A stretch of 64,000 nucleotides of DNA from positions 1 to 64,000 of the forward strand of contig NZ_JTHE03000116.1 in the NCBI RefSeq assembly GCF_000817775.3, given 5' to 3'. A model generated the notes under the pieces. It was not told the DNA's origin and made no database searches. It worked only from the letters and a program-made list of their open reading frames with translations. The translations under genes and the position numbers were made by a program. Source of the stretch: Lyngbya confervoides BDU141951 (GTDB taxonomy: Bacteria; Cyanobacteriota; Cyanobacteriia; Thermosynechococcales; Thermosynechococcaceae). Position 1 is the stretch's first letter, and the number at the start of each line of letters is the position of its first letter. Shown piece by piece: positions 48,168-57,808 of the stretch.

Positions 48168-48533
48168 TTAGCCTTTGAGTAGAGTGTTCACCGTTTGCAG
48201 CAGTTCCTTGGGACGATAGGGTTTACTGATGTAGGCATCGGCCCCTTGCTTCATGCCCCAATACCGATCAAATTCCTCCGCCTTTGCTGAGCAAAGAACG
48301 ACAGGAATAGACTGAGTCTCTGGATTTGACTTGATCTTTCGACAGACTTCGTATCCGTTCATACGAGGCATGACGATATCGAGAAAAATCATATCAGGTT
48401 GGAAAGATTTCATCTGTTCTAGAGCGTTCAGGCCATCACTCGCCTCTAACACGGTGATACCGCTGGCTTCCAGAAGCTGCTTGAGATATTCTCGCTCGGT
48501 TAAACTATCGTCAACAACGAGAATCTTGGCCAT
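48168..48533 (-). CDS. CheY-like response regulator for pilus taxis (PixH/PilH-like)
   Basis: A 121-residue single receiver domain: acid pair LVVDDSLTE, phospho-Asp in FLDIVMPRMNG, switch Ser/Thr region VLCSAKAEEF and Lys in YISKPYRPKELL. It has no output domain, so it acts by protein contact, as PilH or PixH do in tuning pilus motors. The start is the ATG at 48533 (MAKILVVDD), four codons inside the longest frame. It is the first gene of the taxis operon. The larger PatA-type regulator (PixG/PilG) usually found in front is absent here. Confidence 0.93.
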   Translation of the reverse strand: MAKILVVDDSLTEREYLKQLLEASGITVLEASDGLNALEQMKSFQPDMIFLDIVMPRMNGYEVCRKIKSNPETQSIPVVLCSAKAEEFDRYWGMKQGADAYISKPYRPKELLQTVNTLLKG

Positions 48534-49113
48534 AGCGTTTACCAAAAATTAGAGCGTATATGGGGATAGACGTTTGTTCCCCCACTTGCGGGCAAGGGCT
48601 AGCGGTCTACCAGAGGGGGTCCAGGGAACAGCAAATCTGTGCTTAAAACCTGGGCACCTACAAGGGAGTCTTACTGGATTGGCGACGTTTCCGATCGGCT
48701 AGACCGTCCAGCAAAACAATCAGCAAATGCTCTTTCAGGATACCCCTGGCTTTTGGGTGAATTTCACTTTTGAGGCTGTTTTTCTGCGCTGTCCTTCAGG
48801 TCAGCATTTGATCACGAAATCCATCTGAGGGGAACCCTGAATCGTAAGGCCCCCAGATTTTCGATCTTGAGGATTCGCGCTGCACGGTCCTGTCCTGACC
48901 TCTCCAGTCGTGCCTTCCTGGGAATCGTAATTTAATTTTCGTAAATGATCTGTCAATATTTTCGTAAGGTACTCTAAAGAGTGCGAATACAAACAAACTT
49001 GGTAGAGTAGAGACTCTCAGTTAAATTAAGTTTGAATTAACTGCCTCATCTTCGGAAGGCAACCCAACTTAAGCCACACCAGTTCAAGCAAACCACAGGA
49101 GAGGGTAATCGGC
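48534..49113. other. Divergent regulatory region between taxis operon and hmpF
   Basis: About 580 bases holding the promoters for the leftward operon and the rightward hmpF gene. Overlapping short frames around 48800-49000 show no family similarity. An AT-rich stretch near 48920-49030 precedes hmpF. No clear operator or hairpin was found. Confidence 0.5.
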
Positions 49114-50796
49114 GTGCTGTACCTAGCTGAAGTAATCAAGAAAACAGGCTTCATGGGTGCCAAAACGGAACTCAAGCTACTAGCTCGCCAGCAGTCTGAC
49201 CAAAATTGGAAGGCCCTTCCTGGGGATGAACTCATTGCAACCGACGCGGCCAGTGATTATGGTGCCGGGGTTCTGGTTTTGGTCGAGTTGGGCAAGAACA
49301 ACCAGATCCAGGGCGTTCAAGATGCAACTCGCCAGCTGATCAATATCCTGATGAACTTCTCGAAAATGAAGGAGAAGTTTGGTGCCCAGGAGGAAGAAAT
49401 AGAGGGGTGGAAGCAGTCGCTCATCTACCAAAGTCAGGAGCTAACGCGGCGGGAAGTGGATATTGAATCCCGAGCCGAGGAGCTAGAGCAGTGGGAAAGC
49501 GAATCGCAGAAAATTCAGGAGCAGCGGCGGGAGTTTGAAGAAACCAAGGCCCAAATTCTGGAGCTGAAGGACAAAATTGAGAGCGATCGCCAGCAGCTTG
49601 AGGAAGGCTGGGGGAAGCTTCATCAGGCCCAGCGCGAACTAGAAGACCTACAGGCCACTCACTCTGGCGCCCTCAGCGATACCCAGGTGCAGCAGATTGA
49701 GGTGCTGCTAGCCCAACTAGAATCCTCTGTTGATCCCAGCGGTGACGTACAGCAAATTCTGCAAGAGGTTGAGCATCAGCTTCATCTAGCCCAGAAAAGC
49801 TTAGAAGAAGATCGAGTCCGCCTTGCACAACTACAGCAGCAGGTCCAGGCCCAAGAGTCCCTAACCCAGCAAACTCATCAGTCCTGGGAATATGCCCAAT
49901 CCTCTCTCGCTGAAGCGGTTGTCGACTGCTTACAATGTCAGTCTCAGTTAGACCTGCAGCGGGAGCTACAGCATCTTTTGAGGGAGCAAAGCATGTTCTA
50001 TGCCTCTCTGGAAGAAAATCTCCAAGGCATCCAATCCACCCTGAATGAGAAACAACCCGTGGACGTTCGTGCCCTTTGGACCATGTCAGTGGAGGATCTA
50101 AACGAAAAGACCCACCAGCTTTCCAGTGAATTGGAGAAGCTCAAAGCCTTTGTGGCAGATCAGGAGGAGGAGCTTCTGCTTCAGCAGGGCACCATTGATG
50201 AAATGCGCGCCAAACTCGACCAAGCCAGTGAGTACGATCGCCTGACCCAGCAATCTGAGCTAGAGGAGGAAGAACAGCACTATCGCTTACTAAATGAAAC
50301 CCTGGAAGGGCAGCGTCTTTCCCTTCAAGATCGGGTGCATATTTTGGAAGTCCATGAGGACATTCTCTCCCAGCGTCAGACCCTCAACGGATCTGGAAGC
50401 GCTCCAGAGGTTATTGATTTAGCCCCCTCCTTAGACTTGATCGAGGGCTATCGATCCGCCGATGGGGAAAAGCTGGACCAAATTGATGCCAATATCGAAC
50501 ATTTACAAAAGGCCCTCGACTCCGCCCAAGATCGCAAAATACAGCTAGAAGGCAAGGCTCAGGAGCTGTGGCGGAATTTAGAAGAACAGGGGCAACTGCT
50601 TCGCCAAGCTCAGCAGGACTTGGGTCTGTGCCAGGGAAAAATTGAAGCCTATCAAACCTCCTTGCAGCCCCTGGAGACCGCCCTGTCAAACCTCAAGAGC
50701 AACTTAGGCAATCTGGCGGGCAGTCATGAGATCGTTACCCATCTTAAGGAAACGCTGATGCAGCTGGGGGAAGCTCCTGAAGTCGCCAGCTACTAG
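49114..50796 (+). CDS. hmpF: Pilus motility taxis protein HmpF
   Basis: A 560-residue cytoplasmic protein. The first ~90 residues are a compact domain (MLYLAEVIKKTGFMGAKTELKLLA; DYGAGVLVLVELGKNNQIQG). The rest is an almost unbroken, Gln/Glu-rich coiled coil. HmpF family members are needed for type IV pilus activity and phototaxis, where they gather at cell poles or junctions. A GTG at 49114 preceded by GGAGAGGG is the start. The location divergent to the taxis operon fits its role. No enzymatic motif is seen. Confidence 0.88.
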   Translation: MLYLAEVIKKTGFMGAKTELKLLARQQSDQNWKALPGDELIATDAASDYGAGVLVLVELGKNNQIQGVQDATRQLINILMNFSKMKEKFGAQEEEIEGWKQSLIYQSQELTRREVDIESRAEELEQWESESQKIQEQRREFEETKAQILELKDKIESDRQQLEEGWGKLHQAQRELEDLQATHSGALSDTQVQQIEVLLAQLESSVDPSGDVQQILQEVEHQLHLAQKSLEEDRVRLAQLQQQVQAQESLTQQTHQSWEYAQSSLAEAVVDCLQCQSQLDLQRELQHLLREQSMFYASLEENLQGIQSTLNEKQPVDVRALWTMSVEDLNEKTHQLSSELEKLKAFVADQEEELLLQQGTIDEMRAKLDQASEYDRLTQQSELEEEEQHYRLLNETLEGQRLSLQDRVHILEVHEDILSQRQTLNGSGSAPEVIDLAPSLDLIEGYRSADGEKLDQIDANIEHLQKALDSAQDRKIQLEGKAQELWRNLEEQGQLLRQAQQDLGLCQGKIEAYQTSLQPLETALSNLKSNLGNLAGSHEIVTHLKETLMQLGEAPEVASY

Positions 50797-50888
50797 CTCC
50801 GGCGCCGGACTCCTGCCGCGACTCATTTTGCCAGCCAGAAAAGGTTCAGCGTCCACCTGTCTCGCTCAGGGATCCCTCGGATCCAGTT

Positions 50889-51464
50889 TTAGCTAGCTTC
50901 CGGGGACAGATATTCCACGGCAACGCGATCGCCCAGTTTTAAACCCAGCTCCTGGGCAAGGCCAGCGCGTAGCTCAATAACTTCATCCGTCAGGCCCTGA
51001 GCCGAATAGGTTGGACAGGTCACGCTTTGACAGGGCGGCACCTGCTCATGAAGCGTGATGATTTTCTGGTTCCGCAAAAAAATGATATCCAAAGGAATCA
51101 GCGTATTCTTCATCCAAAAGCCGGCCCGGCGGGGAGGGGTAAAGGGAAAGATCATGCCTCGATCATCGGGCAGCTCAGTGCGATACATCAGTCCTTGGGC
51201 CTGCTGGGCTTCAGTAGCTGCGACCTCTAGCTGAATGATCCGATCGCCCAGGCGCACTTGAGCGCCGATGGGAAGGAACTGGGCCTGGGGGCTTTCCGCC
51301 GGGGCGCTCAGATCCGAACCTGCAGAGGGGGATGCCGCAGGCGAAATCTCGGAGGGAAGCTGACAGCCCAGAATAAACAGCAGGGCGATTGCCCCTAGCA
51401 GCAGCAGGCGAAGGGGGCGATGGAGAGCCTGGAAAAGGTCACGCTGTCCGTAAAACATATCCAA
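50889..51464 (-). CDS. DUF192 lipoprotein
   Basis: A 191-residue probable lipoprotein: a signal helix (LRLLLLGAIALLF) and lipobox ILGC lie near residue 33, a Ser/Ala/Pro linker follows, then DUF192 (LEVAATEAQQAQGLMYRTELPDDRGMIFPF, and FWMKNTLIPLDIIFL). The family is a small beta-barrel of uncertain function, outside the cytoplasm. The start overlaps the end of the response-regulator gene by about 26 bases, which suggests coupling; a start two codons later is equally possible. It is the last of a likely nadK-regulator-DUF192 unit. Confidence 0.85.
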   Translation of the reverse strand: MDMFYGQRDLFQALHRPLRLLLLGAIALLFILGCQLPSEISPAASPSAGSDLSAPAESPQAQFLPIGAQVRLGDRIIQLEVAATEAQQAQGLMYRTELPDDRGMIFPFTPPRRAGFWMKNTLIPLDIIFLRNQKIITLHEQVPPCQSVTCPTYSAQGLTDEVIELRAGLAQELGLKLGDRVAVEYLSPEAS

Positions 51465-52125
51465 TTCCTCTAACCGTGTGAATTAGGCGTTTACCCCCTT
51501 GTTTTTCAAGCTTAATCCGTAAATATCGAATATAAACCTCAATAACATTGGATTCCCCTAAATAATCGTAGCCCCACACGTTTTCGAGGATTTGCTCACG
51601 GGTCAGCACATCGCTGGGGTGCTCCATCAGATACTTCAGCAGCTCGAATTCCTTCATGGTCAGCTCAATGGTCTGCGTTCCCCGCACGGCAGTGCGCGTC
51701 GTCAAGTTAAGGGAAAGGTCTTCAAATTCCAGGTGGTTCGCTGCAGGAACTGACTGGGGCTGGAGATAAAGGCGAATTCGTTGCAGAAACACATCGCGCT
51801 GATAGGGCTTGAGGATATAGTCATCGGCACCGGCCTCTAAACAGGCGACGCGATCGCTAACGCGCTCCTGGTTCATCAGCATTAAAATGGGCAGCGAGGC
51901 CCCCACTGATCGTAGCCGTTCACAACAGCGCAGCCCCCCCTCCGACAGACTCGAATCAATCACCCCCAGGACAGGCGCCTTCGCCCGATACTGGTTAAGA
52001 ACCTCTTGAAGCGTGGAGGCCAAAAAAACGCAGTAGCCAGCCTGCTGAAGATCACTGACCATGGCGTGAACAATGGCTGAAGCCTCGCAGGCCAGCAAAA
52101 CAGAAGGGGAAGAATCTACAGTCAC
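51439..52125 (-). CDS. nblR: OmpR/PhoB-family response regulator, NblR-like
   Basis: A 228-residue DNA-binding regulator. The receiver (about 1-120) has phospho-site region VLGVIDSSLSEGG and Lys in YILKPYQRD, but the usual DD pair at the first strand is replaced: SVLLACEASAIV. The winged-helix domain (LELTMKEFELLKYLMEHPSDVLTREQILENVWGYDYLGE-type) is canonical. NblR-type regulators of this kind direct phycobilisome breakdown under starvation and can act without phosphorylation; identification is by resemblance and nadK neighbourhood. An ATG at 52173 would overlap nadK by 32 bases; the GTG at 52125 is preferred. Confidence 0.62.
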   Translation of the reverse strand: MTVDSSPSVLLACEASAIVHAMVSDLQQAGYCVFLASTLQEVLNQYRAKAPVLGVIDSSLSEGGLRCCERLRSVGASLPILMLMNQERVSDRVACLEAGADDYILKPYQRDVFLQRIRLYLQPQSVPAANHLEFEDLSLNLTTRTAVRGTQTIELTMKEFELLKYLMEHPSDVLTREQILENVWGYDYLGESNVIEVYIRYLRIKLEKQGGKRLIHTVRGIGYVLRTA

Positions 52126-52141
52126 AGCACCGCAAGTTCCA

Positions 52142-53059
52142 TTAGGGAAGTTCAACCGAAGTGGGCTTGGCAATGTGAGGCAACCCCCAGCCGAGTTTTT
52201 CCCGCAGAATGCGGAAGAATTCCGCGGACTTCAGCCGGATAAAGCGGGCCGCAAAGGGCGATCGCGAAATTCGCACCTTGTGTTCAGGACCGATATAGCA
52301 CCCCGCATTGCCGTCCACCACCATCACCAACCGCTCATGGTTGGCAGGAAAAATCTCTAGGGGTTCTGAATCTGCGAACACTAGCGCCCGCGAGGCCAGG
52401 GAATGGGGACAGATAGGAATGAGCTGGAGCACCGACACCCCTGGCGTAATGACTGGCCCCCCCGCGGCCAGAGCATAGGCTGTAGACCCCGTGGGCGTGG
52501 AAACAATCACCCCATCGGCAGCAATATCAATCAGGGCGTGATCGCCAATGCGCACCTCAAAATGACACATTCCCGTGAGGGGTTCTTTGTGCAACACCAT
52601 TTCATTCAGAGAAAGGGCTTCCCACACCATCTGCTGCTGGTGCCCCACCTGAACCCGCATCATCGAGCGATCCTCAATGCTATATTCTCCTTGAAGCAGC
52701 GCCTCTAGGGCTGGTTCGAGGTGATTCAGGTAGGTTTCAGTTAAAAACCCCATATGCCCTGTATTGATGGCCAGCATGGGAATTTTCAGGGGGGCGAGCT
52801 GACGACAGGCAGACAGAACCGTCCCATCGCCTCCCAGAACAATGGCAAATTCCACCTCGCCGTCAAAGCTGGGAGGAACCAGGTCAGCAATTTTTTGCAC
52901 ACAGGTGTCGTGGGAGATCTGCACACACCCCAGCAACCCCCTCACCCCGGTGGTCAACAGCACCTCATAGCCTTGCCCCATCAAGAGCTGCTCTAAATCC
53001 AGTGCAGTGCGATGAGCAGTCGGCTTGTTATCGTTGTAAATAATTCCGGCTCTCGGCAC
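52142..53059 (-). CDS. nadK: NAD kinase
   Basis: A 305-residue kinase making NADP from NAD and ATP or polyphosphate. Motifs: [15 protein letters not shown] (GGDG), [25 protein letters not shown], and [22 protein letters not shown], all intact. PKH-type C-terminal [14 protein letters not shown] fits the beta-roll domain. Cyanobacteria often have two NAD kinase genes, so this may be one of a pair. It lies just upstream of the NblR-like regulator, with its stop codon inside that gene's possible longer frame. Confidence 0.95.
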   Translation of the reverse strand: MPRAGIIYNDNKPTAHRTALDLEQLLMGQGYEVLLTTGVRGLLGCVQISHDTCVQKIADLVPPSFDGEVEFAIVLGGDGTVLSACRQLAPLKIPMLAINTGHMGFLTETYLNHLEPALEALLQGEYSIEDRSMMRVQVGHQQQMVWEALSLNEMVLHKEPLTGMCHFEVRIGDHALIDIAADGVIVSTPTGSTAYALAAGGPVITPGVSVLQLIPICPHSLASRALVFADSEPLEIFPANHERLVMVVDGNAGCYIGPEHKVRISRSPFAARFIRLKSAEFFRILREKLGWGLPHIAKPTSVELP

Positions 53060-53258
53060 CCTATACCCTTTCTATCTATGGCAATATCTATCGCAATGGT
53101 TTGGTCACCCAGGGTTGGTCACCCCTGCCAACCCGAGACAACATTCTAAAGCATCCCCAGGGAAGGCGCGACTCGTTAGAAATTCTAGAGCGATATTTCA
53201 CAGAATCTAGGAAACCGCGCCAACGGCGATAACCCAGGAATTCTGAGTTTAGTGCGCC

Positions 53259-54236
53259 TTATTTTGAGGTGGACTTAAAGGGGGTTCGCTTTTTAGAGGC
53301 TTCCTGCTTATCATACTCAAGTTCTTTCAACTTTTTTAAGATGCGGTTGAAATAGTCCTGCAGGTAGTCTTCAAGGGTCGAAATTGTGTCCGGGGCAATT
53401 CCAAAGCTGGCATAGGTCTGATCCATGGGGGCATCAAAGGGAATGCCCGAGGTCACCACCTCGGTGAAGGCCAAGCGGTCGGCGATATTCACCCCCCATT
53501 CAAAGAAGCGCGTAAAGGACTCCACGGCCTTTAAAAGTCGCACCGGAATCGGCGTGGTGCGGGCCTTTTTTCCCGAGAGCGACTCGCACAGTTGAATAAT
53601 GTTCTCGGGGGTCCAGGCCTTCGGGCCAGCCAGATCGTAGGCTTGCCCCACCGTTGATTCAAGGCGGAGCGCGGCAACCGCAAAGCGGGCAATGTCCTGG
53701 GTATCCATATGGGCCACGGGGGAGGCGTTTTTACTAATCCACACCTGTTGCTGATCCAAAATGGGAATCGCGTACTGTCCAATCAACCCCTGGAAAAACC
53801 CGCCCGGGCGCAAGATTGTCACCTCCAGGGAGGTTTGGGCCAGGAATTTTTCGGTACAGTGCTTGATATCCATCAGTGGGATATGGGGATATCGATGGGC
53901 ATTCATGATGGAGAAGAAGACGTAGCGCTTGACTCCGGCGGCTTCTGCTGCCTGAATGAGCGAAACTTTCCCCGCCCAGTCAATGACCCGAATTCCAGCT
54001 GAGTCCGTTGGACGAGCCGTGGCACAGTCAATAATGGCCTCCATGCCGCGCACGGCCTTGTCCAGGCTGTCGCGATCGCATAGGTCAGCGAGGACCAAGT
54101 TTGCCCCCCACTCTTTCAGAAACGCGGCCTTGCGGATGCTACGCACCAGGCAGTAGACATCGTGCCCTTCATCAAGGGCTCGCCGCGCCACTTGACGACC
54201 CAGGGTTCCAGTCGCACCTGAAATAAGTACCTTCAT
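53259..54236 (-). CDS. ycf39: Ycf39-like NAD(P)-binding protein (NmrA/SDR family)
   Basis: A 325-residue atypical short-chain dehydrogenase. ISGATGTLGRQVARRALDEGHDVYCLVRS is the Rossmann motif, followed by WGANLVLADLCDRDSL, DCATARPTD, and FFSIMNAHRYPHIPLMDIKHCTEKFL, like Ycf39/HCF244. In Synechocystis Ycf39 works with high-light-inducible proteins in photosystem II D1/D2 assembly and chlorophyll delivery. The catalytic SDR Tyr-Lys pair is not used in this group. A C-terminal basic tail (KELEYDKQEASKKRTPFKSTSK) is noted. The gene is single; neighbours are unrelated. Confidence 0.82.
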   Translation of the reverse strand: MKVLISGATGTLGRQVARRALDEGHDVYCLVRSIRKAAFLKEWGANLVLADLCDRDSLDKAVRGMEAIIDCATARPTDSAGIRVIDWAGKVSLIQAAEAAGVKRYVFFSIMNAHRYPHIPLMDIKHCTEKFLAQTSLEVTILRPGGFFQGLIGQYAIPILDQQQVWISKNASPVAHMDTQDIARFAVAALRLESTVGQAYDLAGPKAWTPENIIQLCESLSGKKARTTPIPVRLLKAVESFTRFFEWGVNIADRLAFTEVVTSGIPFDAPMDQTYASFGIAPDTISTLEDYLQDYFNRILKKLKELEYDKQEASKKRTPFKSTSK

Positions 54237-54353
54237 AGGGGGCTTGAATCACAAATTCTTAACTTTTGTAATATTTTATCAGAAAGCTTGTCGAAATATT
54301 AATTATCGTCTGAAGCCCGAGACGCGATCCCCAGCGATAGGTCCCCGCCCAAA

Positions 54354-54989
54354 CTACAGCACGCCCTTGGAACTCGGGATTGACTGCGATCGCCGCGGGT
54401 CAATGGCCACGGCCATCCGCATTGCCCGCGCAAAGGCCTTAAAGGTCGCTTCAATAATGTGGTGGGAGTTAATCCCATCCAGCTGGCGAATATGCAGGGT
54501 CATCTGGGCGTGGTTGACAATAGCCCCAAAAAACTCACGCACAAGCTGTGTATCGTAGCTACCCACGCGCTGAGTCGGAATTTCCAGGCCGTAGGACAAA
54601 TGGGGCCGTCCAGAGAAATCCAGCACCACCTCCACCAAAGCTTCATCAAGGGGAGCTGTAAAGTGACCAAAGCGATGAATCCCCTTGCGATCGCCCAGGG
54701 CCTGGTGAAGAGCCTGGCCGAGGGTAATGCCCACATCCTCATTGGTGTGATGATCGTCGATGTGGGTATCCCCCGTGGCCTGAATTTCTAAATCCAACAG
54801 ACCATGGGAGCAAATTTGATCCAGCATGTGATCTAAAAAGGGCACACCGGTTTGGTTGTGGCCTTGCCCTGTGCCATCGAGATCCACCTGAACCCGCACA
54901 TCCGTCTCCCCGGTGGTTCGCTGCACCGTTGCAGTGCGGTGCAGATTTGGGGGAATAGCAGTGGAAAGTGGACGATCTTGGATCTGCAT
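54354..54989 (-). CDS. hisB: Imidazoleglycerol-phosphate dehydratase
   Basis: A 211-residue cytosolic enzyme for the sixth step of histidine synthesis. Two histidine-rich metal sites are visible: [13 protein letters not shown] near 68 and [12 protein letters not shown] in the next section, then [15 protein letters not shown] and [17 protein letters not shown]. The length is normal for the single-function bacterial enzyme (no phosphatase fusion). No other his gene is in the window, as is common in cyanobacteria where the pathway is scattered. Confidence 0.95.
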   Translation of the reverse strand: MQIQDRPLSTAIPPNLHRTATVQRTTGETDVRVQVDLDGTGQGHNQTGVPFLDHMLDQICSHGLLDLEIQATGDTHIDDHHTNEDVGITLGQALHQALGDRKGIHRFGHFTAPLDEALVEVVLDFSGRPHLSYGLEIPTQRVGSYDTQLVREFFGAIVNHAQMTLHIRQLDGINSHHIIEATFKAFARAMRMAVAIDPRRSQSIPSSKGVL

Positions 54990-55030
54990 AGCAAGGTCTT
55001 TCGCAAAACATTGCTTCTATTATCCCTGAT

Positions 55031-56206
55031 TCACCGACGCTGGATCTCTAGCTGACGGCTGCCCAGGGACATCAGATAGCAAAATATCCAGTAAAGGACC
55101 CCCACAAAGCTATAGACTTCGCCGTAATACCCAATAAATTCTGGCTGGGAGAGCACCGACCGGGCCATCCCCAGTAGCTCAAACAGTCCAACCAAAGAGA
55201 GCAGCGTGGTGTCTTTCAATAGGCCAATAAATTGGCCCACAATGGCTGGAATCACGGCCCGCAGCGCCTGCGGCAGCACAATCAGTCCCAGCGTTGTCCA
55301 CCGGGTCAGGCCGAGGGCTTCCGCGGCATCCACTTGACCAGAGGGGACAGATTGCAGTCCGCCACGGACATTTTCAGCCAGGTAAGCGGCGCTAAACAGA
55401 GTCAGCCCCGCAATGGCGCGGGTAACGTTGTCGATTTCAAAGGTCCGAGGAAATATCAGCGGCAGTAATACCTGCGCCGAAAATAGGATACCAATGAGCG
55501 GAAGCCCGCGCACCACTTCGATGTAGAAAATGCTGAGGAGGCGAATCACAGGCAAGGAGCTGCGCCGCCCCAAGGCCAGGAGAACGCCCATTGGAAAGGA
55601 AAGGATAATTCCGGAAAAGGCCATCAGCAGAGTCAACACAAGGCCTTGCCAGAGGGTGCGGCTGACGGCTTGCAGTCCTAAACCGCCCCCTAGGAGCCAT
55701 AGCACGCCGAAAAACCCACCGGCCCAGAGCACCGGAAAATACTGACCAATCTGGCGGAACCTGCTCCCCAGCCAGTGCCCCCCTCCCCAGCAAATTCCGC
55801 TCCCTAGCCAGAGGGCCAAAATCCAGCCCAGTGGTCTGCCGGCCAGGGTGAGAGCCACTAGCACAGCCATCGCGCCCACCCCCCCCCAGAGGGCGATGGC
55901 CCGAGTGAACTTCGCATCAAGGTAACCCCAGGAAAAATGCCCAATGCCAAGGATCAGGCCCAGAATCACCCATATCCGCCATAGCTGATCTCGGGGAAAC
56001 CGACCCACCAGCAACAGCGGCAAATTCACCTGAACCACCTGCCAGTTCGCCACCTCAGTCAGCCAATGCCAAAGCCCCTGCCCAATTGCCGCCAAGGTCA
56101 CCAGACACAGGATAGTGAGTAGGGTGTTGCCAACGGAGCTAAACAGATTCCTACGCAACCATGATCTCGTCCGGGTCAGCAGAGCCTGGAGATTCACGGT
56201 TCCCAT
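55031..56206 (-). CDS. Amino-acid ABC transporter permease (HisM/NatH-like)
   Basis: A 391-residue polytopic permease of the polar amino-acid uptake (HAAT) class. The conserved ABC loop region EALGLTRWTTLGLIVLPQALRAVIPAIVGQFI is near 320, and EVVRGLPLIGILFSAQ near 235. An N-terminal extension of about 170 residues with extra helices resembles the AapM/NatH group for neutral or acidic amino acids. It overlaps the upstream partner permease by 13 bases. The binding protein and ATPase are not in the window. Confidence 0.87.
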   Translation of the reverse strand: MGTVNLQALLTRTRSWLRRNLFSSVGNTLLTILCLVTLAAIGQGLWHWLTEVANWQVVQVNLPLLLVGRFPRDQLWRIWVILGLILGIGHFSWGYLDAKFTRAIALWGGVGAMAVLVALTLAGRPLGWILALWLGSGICWGGGHWLGSRFRQIGQYFPVLWAGGFFGVLWLLGGGLGLQAVSRTLWQGLVLTLLMAFSGIILSFPMGVLLALGRRSSLPVIRLLSIFYIEVVRGLPLIGILFSAQVLLPLIFPRTFEIDNVTRAIAGLTLFSAAYLAENVRGGLQSVPSGQVDAAEALGLTRWTTLGLIVLPQALRAVIPAIVGQFIGLLKDTTLLSLVGLFELLGMARSVLSQPEFIGYYGEVYSFVGVLYWIFCYLMSLGSRQLEIQRR

Positions 56207-57363
56207 GCCAGGGTGCGATTATAAAGATTCATCGCCAAGGACAAAATCAAACTCAGGCTCAGATAGGTCAGCATTAGCAGCAGGAGAACCTCAACGGGAC
56301 GTCCTGTTTGATTGAGGGTGGGAGAGGCGATCGCGTAGAGGTCCGGGAAACCCACCGCAACCCCCAGACTAGTGTTCTTCGCCAGATTGAGATATTGACT
56401 GGTGAGGGGGGGCACGATCACCCGCAACGCCTGGGGAAAAATCACTCGCGCCATGACCAACCAGCCTGGCAAACCCAGGCTTTGGGCCGCTTCTCGCTGC
56501 CCCCTGGGCACAGCGGTGACCCCAGCACGAACAATTTCGGCAATAAACGCAGCACTATACAGACTCAGGGGCAGCAGCAAGGCCAAAAACTCTGGAGCTA
56601 GCTTTAATCCACCCTCAATCACGGTTCCATGGCGGCGGGGCACCGACAGGATCAAGGGCAGTTCTCCCTGGGTATAGAGCAACGCCAGGCCCATGGGCAG
56701 GAGCAACACCACCAGGGGCAATCCCCAAAAAAACAACGGCAGCCCTCCCTGCTGCTCACGCCTACGCGTCAGCCATTTCAAGCAGGCGATGGCCGCGGCC
56801 ATTCCTCCTAAACCTGCACCGCCTCCCACCCAAAACGAGTCCGTGGGAACCCCCCAGGGGATCACTGTTCCCTGGCGCTGCAAAAAGATTAATCCTCCCA
56901 GGCTGAGGGGGCGATCAGCAGGGGGGAGGGAGAGCAAAACCGCCGCGTAGCCGAAGACCAACACCAGCAGCAGGGGCAAGTTACGCAGCGTCTCCACATA
57001 GATTAAGGCCAGCTTTCTGACTAACCAGTTGCGGGAAAGGCGCCCCAAGCCCACGCTAATCCCCAAAACTGTGGCCAAGACCAAACCAGCTGCCGTCACC
57101 CGCAGGGTGTTGAGGAATCCCACCAGGAGCGCTTTCGCGTAGGTATCTCGAGAGCTATAGGGAATGACGGTTTCCGTAACGGTGAACCCGGCCGGGTTAT
57201 CCAAAAAATCAAATCTGAGGGTAAAACCGCGCTGAGATTGATTTTGGGCAAGATTACTCCCACACCAGATCACGAAGGCTGCCAGCAAAATCAGGACAAG
57301 AAGCTGAACGCCGACACGGAAAAGTGACGACCTAGATCGCTGCGATGGCCGAGGGGATCTCAT
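56194..57363 (-). CDS. Amino-acid ABC transporter permease (HisM/NatG-like)
   Basis: A 389-residue partner of the following permease. It has an N-terminal helix (LLVLILLAAFVIWCG), YVETLRNLPLLLVLVFGYAAVLL near 140, and the EAA-type loop REAAQSLGLPGWLVMARVIFPQALRVIVPPLTSQYL near 300. An inserted region (about 170-230) and AapQ/NatG-like layout fit heteromeric permeases for acidic and neutral amino acids. Two permease genes without a solute-binding protein or ATPase nearby suggest that these are encoded elsewhere in the genome, as is common in cyanobacteria. Confidence 0.87.
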   Translation of the reverse strand: MRSPRPSQRSRSSLFRVGVQLLVLILLAAFVIWCGSNLAQNQSQRGFTLRFDFLDNPAGFTVTETVIPYSSRDTYAKALLVGFLNTLRVTAAGLVLATVLGISVGLGRLSRNWLVRKLALIYVETLRNLPLLLVLVFGYAAVLLSLPPADRPLSLGGLIFLQRQGTVIPWGVPTDSFWVGGGAGLGGMAAAIACLKWLTRRREQQGGLPLFFWGLPLVVLLLPMGLALLYTQGELPLILSVPRRHGTVIEGGLKLAPEFLALLLPLSLYSAAFIAEIVRAGVTAVPRGQREAAQSLGLPGWLVMARVIFPQALRVIVPPLTSQYLNLAKNTSLGVAVGFPDLYAIASPTLNQTGRPVEVLLLLMLTYLSLSLILSLAMNLYNRTLAWEP

Positions 57364-57394
57364 GACTCAGGCAGGGTCAGCCCAAGCGCGAGGA

Positions 57395-57631
57395 TTACAT
57401 GAGATTCAGGTTAATTCCCGCTTCCTTCGCAAAGGCATTCAGCCCTTTTTTTTCAAGACTCTTAAGGGCCTTTGTAGAAAGGCGAAGCCGAACCCAACGA
57501 TTGCCCTGGGGCCACCAAACCCGCTTCCACTGAAGGTTTGCCTCCTGGAGTTTCTTGGTCCGGCGGTGAGAGTGAGACACCGCATAGGCGTTATTGGCTT
57601 TCTTTCCGGTTAGCTGACACTTACGACTCAT
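57395..57631 (-). CDS. rpmB: 50S ribosomal protein L28
   Basis: A 78-residue basic protein of the large ribosomal subunit. [33 protein letters not shown] at the N-terminus and [14 protein letters not shown]-like [15 protein letters not shown] further on are family hallmarks. Length is normal. It precedes the amino-acid permease genes on the same strand, 31 bases from the next start, possibly sharing a transcript. No other ribosomal protein gene is near. Confidence 0.96.
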   Translation of the reverse strand: MSRKCQLTGKKANNAYAVSHSHRRTKKLQEANLQWKRVWWPQGNRWVRLRLSTKALKSLEKKGLNAFAKEAGINLNLM

Positions 57632-57747
57632 AATAGGTTCCGACGTTTATTTCCCAATCTTCATTTATAGAACATTGCCATCCCGCTAGACAAGCTTCAG
57701 CCCCAACGGCAACTAGAATCCATCGAAAAAAACTTCGGGGCGAACCA

Positions 57748-57779
57748 TAAAGTCGCCCTCGGGACAGGGGGCGACTTTA
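57748..57779 (-). terminator. Hairpin between the BI-1 family gene and rpmB
   Basis: An 11-bp perfect stem TAAAGTCGCCC/GGGCGACTTTA with a 10-base loop lies 30 bases after the end of the Bax-inhibitor-like gene on -. T's follow only loosely, so it may be a terminator or an attenuating stem for rpmB. Confidence 0.6.
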
Positions 57780-57808
57780 AATTTAGGGCAGTGCTTCAAC
57801 TCCCGCGT

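Noticed and set aside
48796-48996. Two overlapping frames on - upstream of hmpF
   Set aside because: They lie in an AT-rich divergent promoter region, give no known domain, and overlap one another in different frames.
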